Shown here one piece after another: positions 63,789 to 64,000 of a stretch of DNA of 64,000 nucleotides. The translations under genes and the position numbers were made by a program. Source of the DNA: Melioribacteraceae bacterium (GTDB lineage: Bacteria; Bacteroidota; Ignavibacteria; Ignavibacteriales; Melioribacteraceae); the NCBI GenBank assembly GCA_024103215.1, contig JAGFIY010000039.1, forward strand, positions 1 through 64,000. The letters run 5' to 3'. The notes under the pieces are model-generated. The model saw only the letters and a list, made by a program, of their open reading frames with translations, did no database searches and was not told the DNA's origin. The stretch's first letter is position 1. Each line of letters opens with the position of its first letter.

Positions 63789-64000
63789 AAAAAGTTATAC
63801 TTAAAAATAAGTTTGACCAATTCCGGAAATATTCGCCGCTGGCTGTTAAGCGTGGTTTAATCTCCCTCAAACTTCTTAAAGGGAAAAACCTTCTAACCAA
63901 ATTTGTAATCATCGGCGCTCCACGTACGGGTTCAAATTTGCTGATGTCACTTTTAAACTCACATCCCAACTGCCTGTGTTACGGTGAGATCTTCACAAAT
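63785..64000 (+). CDS. Sulfotransferase, 3' end cut by the window edge
   Basis: An open frame of 72 codons from ATG at 63785 to the window end, not closed by a stop. Residues 44-60 read IIGAPRTGSNLLMSLLN, the 5'-phosphosulfate loop of sulfotransferases, followed by SHPNCLCYGEIF. It starts inside the GT4 stop (ATGA), so it is coupled to that gene. A fourth sulfotransferase in this locus, on the other strand from the first three. The family call is good, but only the first loop is visible. Confidence 0.82.
   Translation, partial: MKKVILKNKFDQFRKYSPLAVKRGLISLKLLKGKNLLTKFVIIGAPRTGSNLLMSLLNSHPNCLCYGEIFTN

Overview
The window looks like chromosomal DNA of an AT-rich bacterium of the Bacteroidota/Chlorobi (FCB) superphylum, most plausibly an Ignavibacteria-type lineage. 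The support is a type IX secretion (T9SS) C-terminal sorting domain with the NYPNPFNP signature, a single-chain pyruvate:ferredoxin oxidoreductase, TonB-independent RND and MacB-like efflux sets, an FCB-type large surface protein, and many genes starting at TTG. No plasmid, phage, insertion sequence, CRISPR or rRNA signal was seen. The lineage call is inference from protein signatures, not a phylogeny.

Layout. 1-6.9 kb: the 3' part of phosphoenolpyruvate carboxylase, convergent with an RND pump and its adaptor. 7-16 kb: a small hypothetical gene, a repeat-bearing gap, a dihydroorotate-dehydrogenase-like gene with nifJ, then divergently a Crp/Fnr regulator, a DUF2892 membrane protein, a secreted CxxCH/T9SS protein and a DUF481 outer-membrane protein. 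16-23.3 kb: a complete TetR-OMF-adaptor-RND efflux operon with a clear inverted-repeat operator and an odd crotonase-like gene at its end. 23.3-28.8 kb (minus strand): a second repeat-rich gap, a periplasmic thioredoxin, an S9 peptidase, and tRNA-Leu-tig-clpP. 29-36 kb (plus): a Ser/Thr kinase with an extracytoplasmic Ycf48-like propeller, murA, a membrane metallopeptidase-like protein and a CCA-adding/poly(A) polymerase-family enzyme. 36-43.3 kb: TolC-like protein, MacA-like adaptor, one ABC ATPase and three FtsX/MacB-type permeases. 43.4-51.6 kb: a 1157-residue surface protein, Nudix hydrolase, PfkB kinase, mtnA, recO and an HtrA protease, closed by a strong terminator. 51.6-57.6 kb: aroC, a metallo-beta-lactamase-fold hydrolase, an unusual ABC permease/ATPase pair, an acyl-CoA carboxylase beta subunit and a TIGR01777-type epimerase.

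57.6-64 kb is the most unusual region: a single protein joining a family-2 glycosyltransferase to a polysaccharide flippase, three tightly packed sulfotransferase genes on the opposite strand, a family-4 glycosyltransferase, and the start of a fourth sulfotransferase running off the window. Together these look like the edge of a locus that makes and sulfates a surface glycan or glycolipid, an uncommon activity in bacteria.

Other points worth checking are the loss of the proton-relay acidic residues in the second RND pump, parallel degeneration of the motifs in both halves of the 53.5-55 kb ABC transporter, and two gaps carrying the same mosaic intergenic repeat family.
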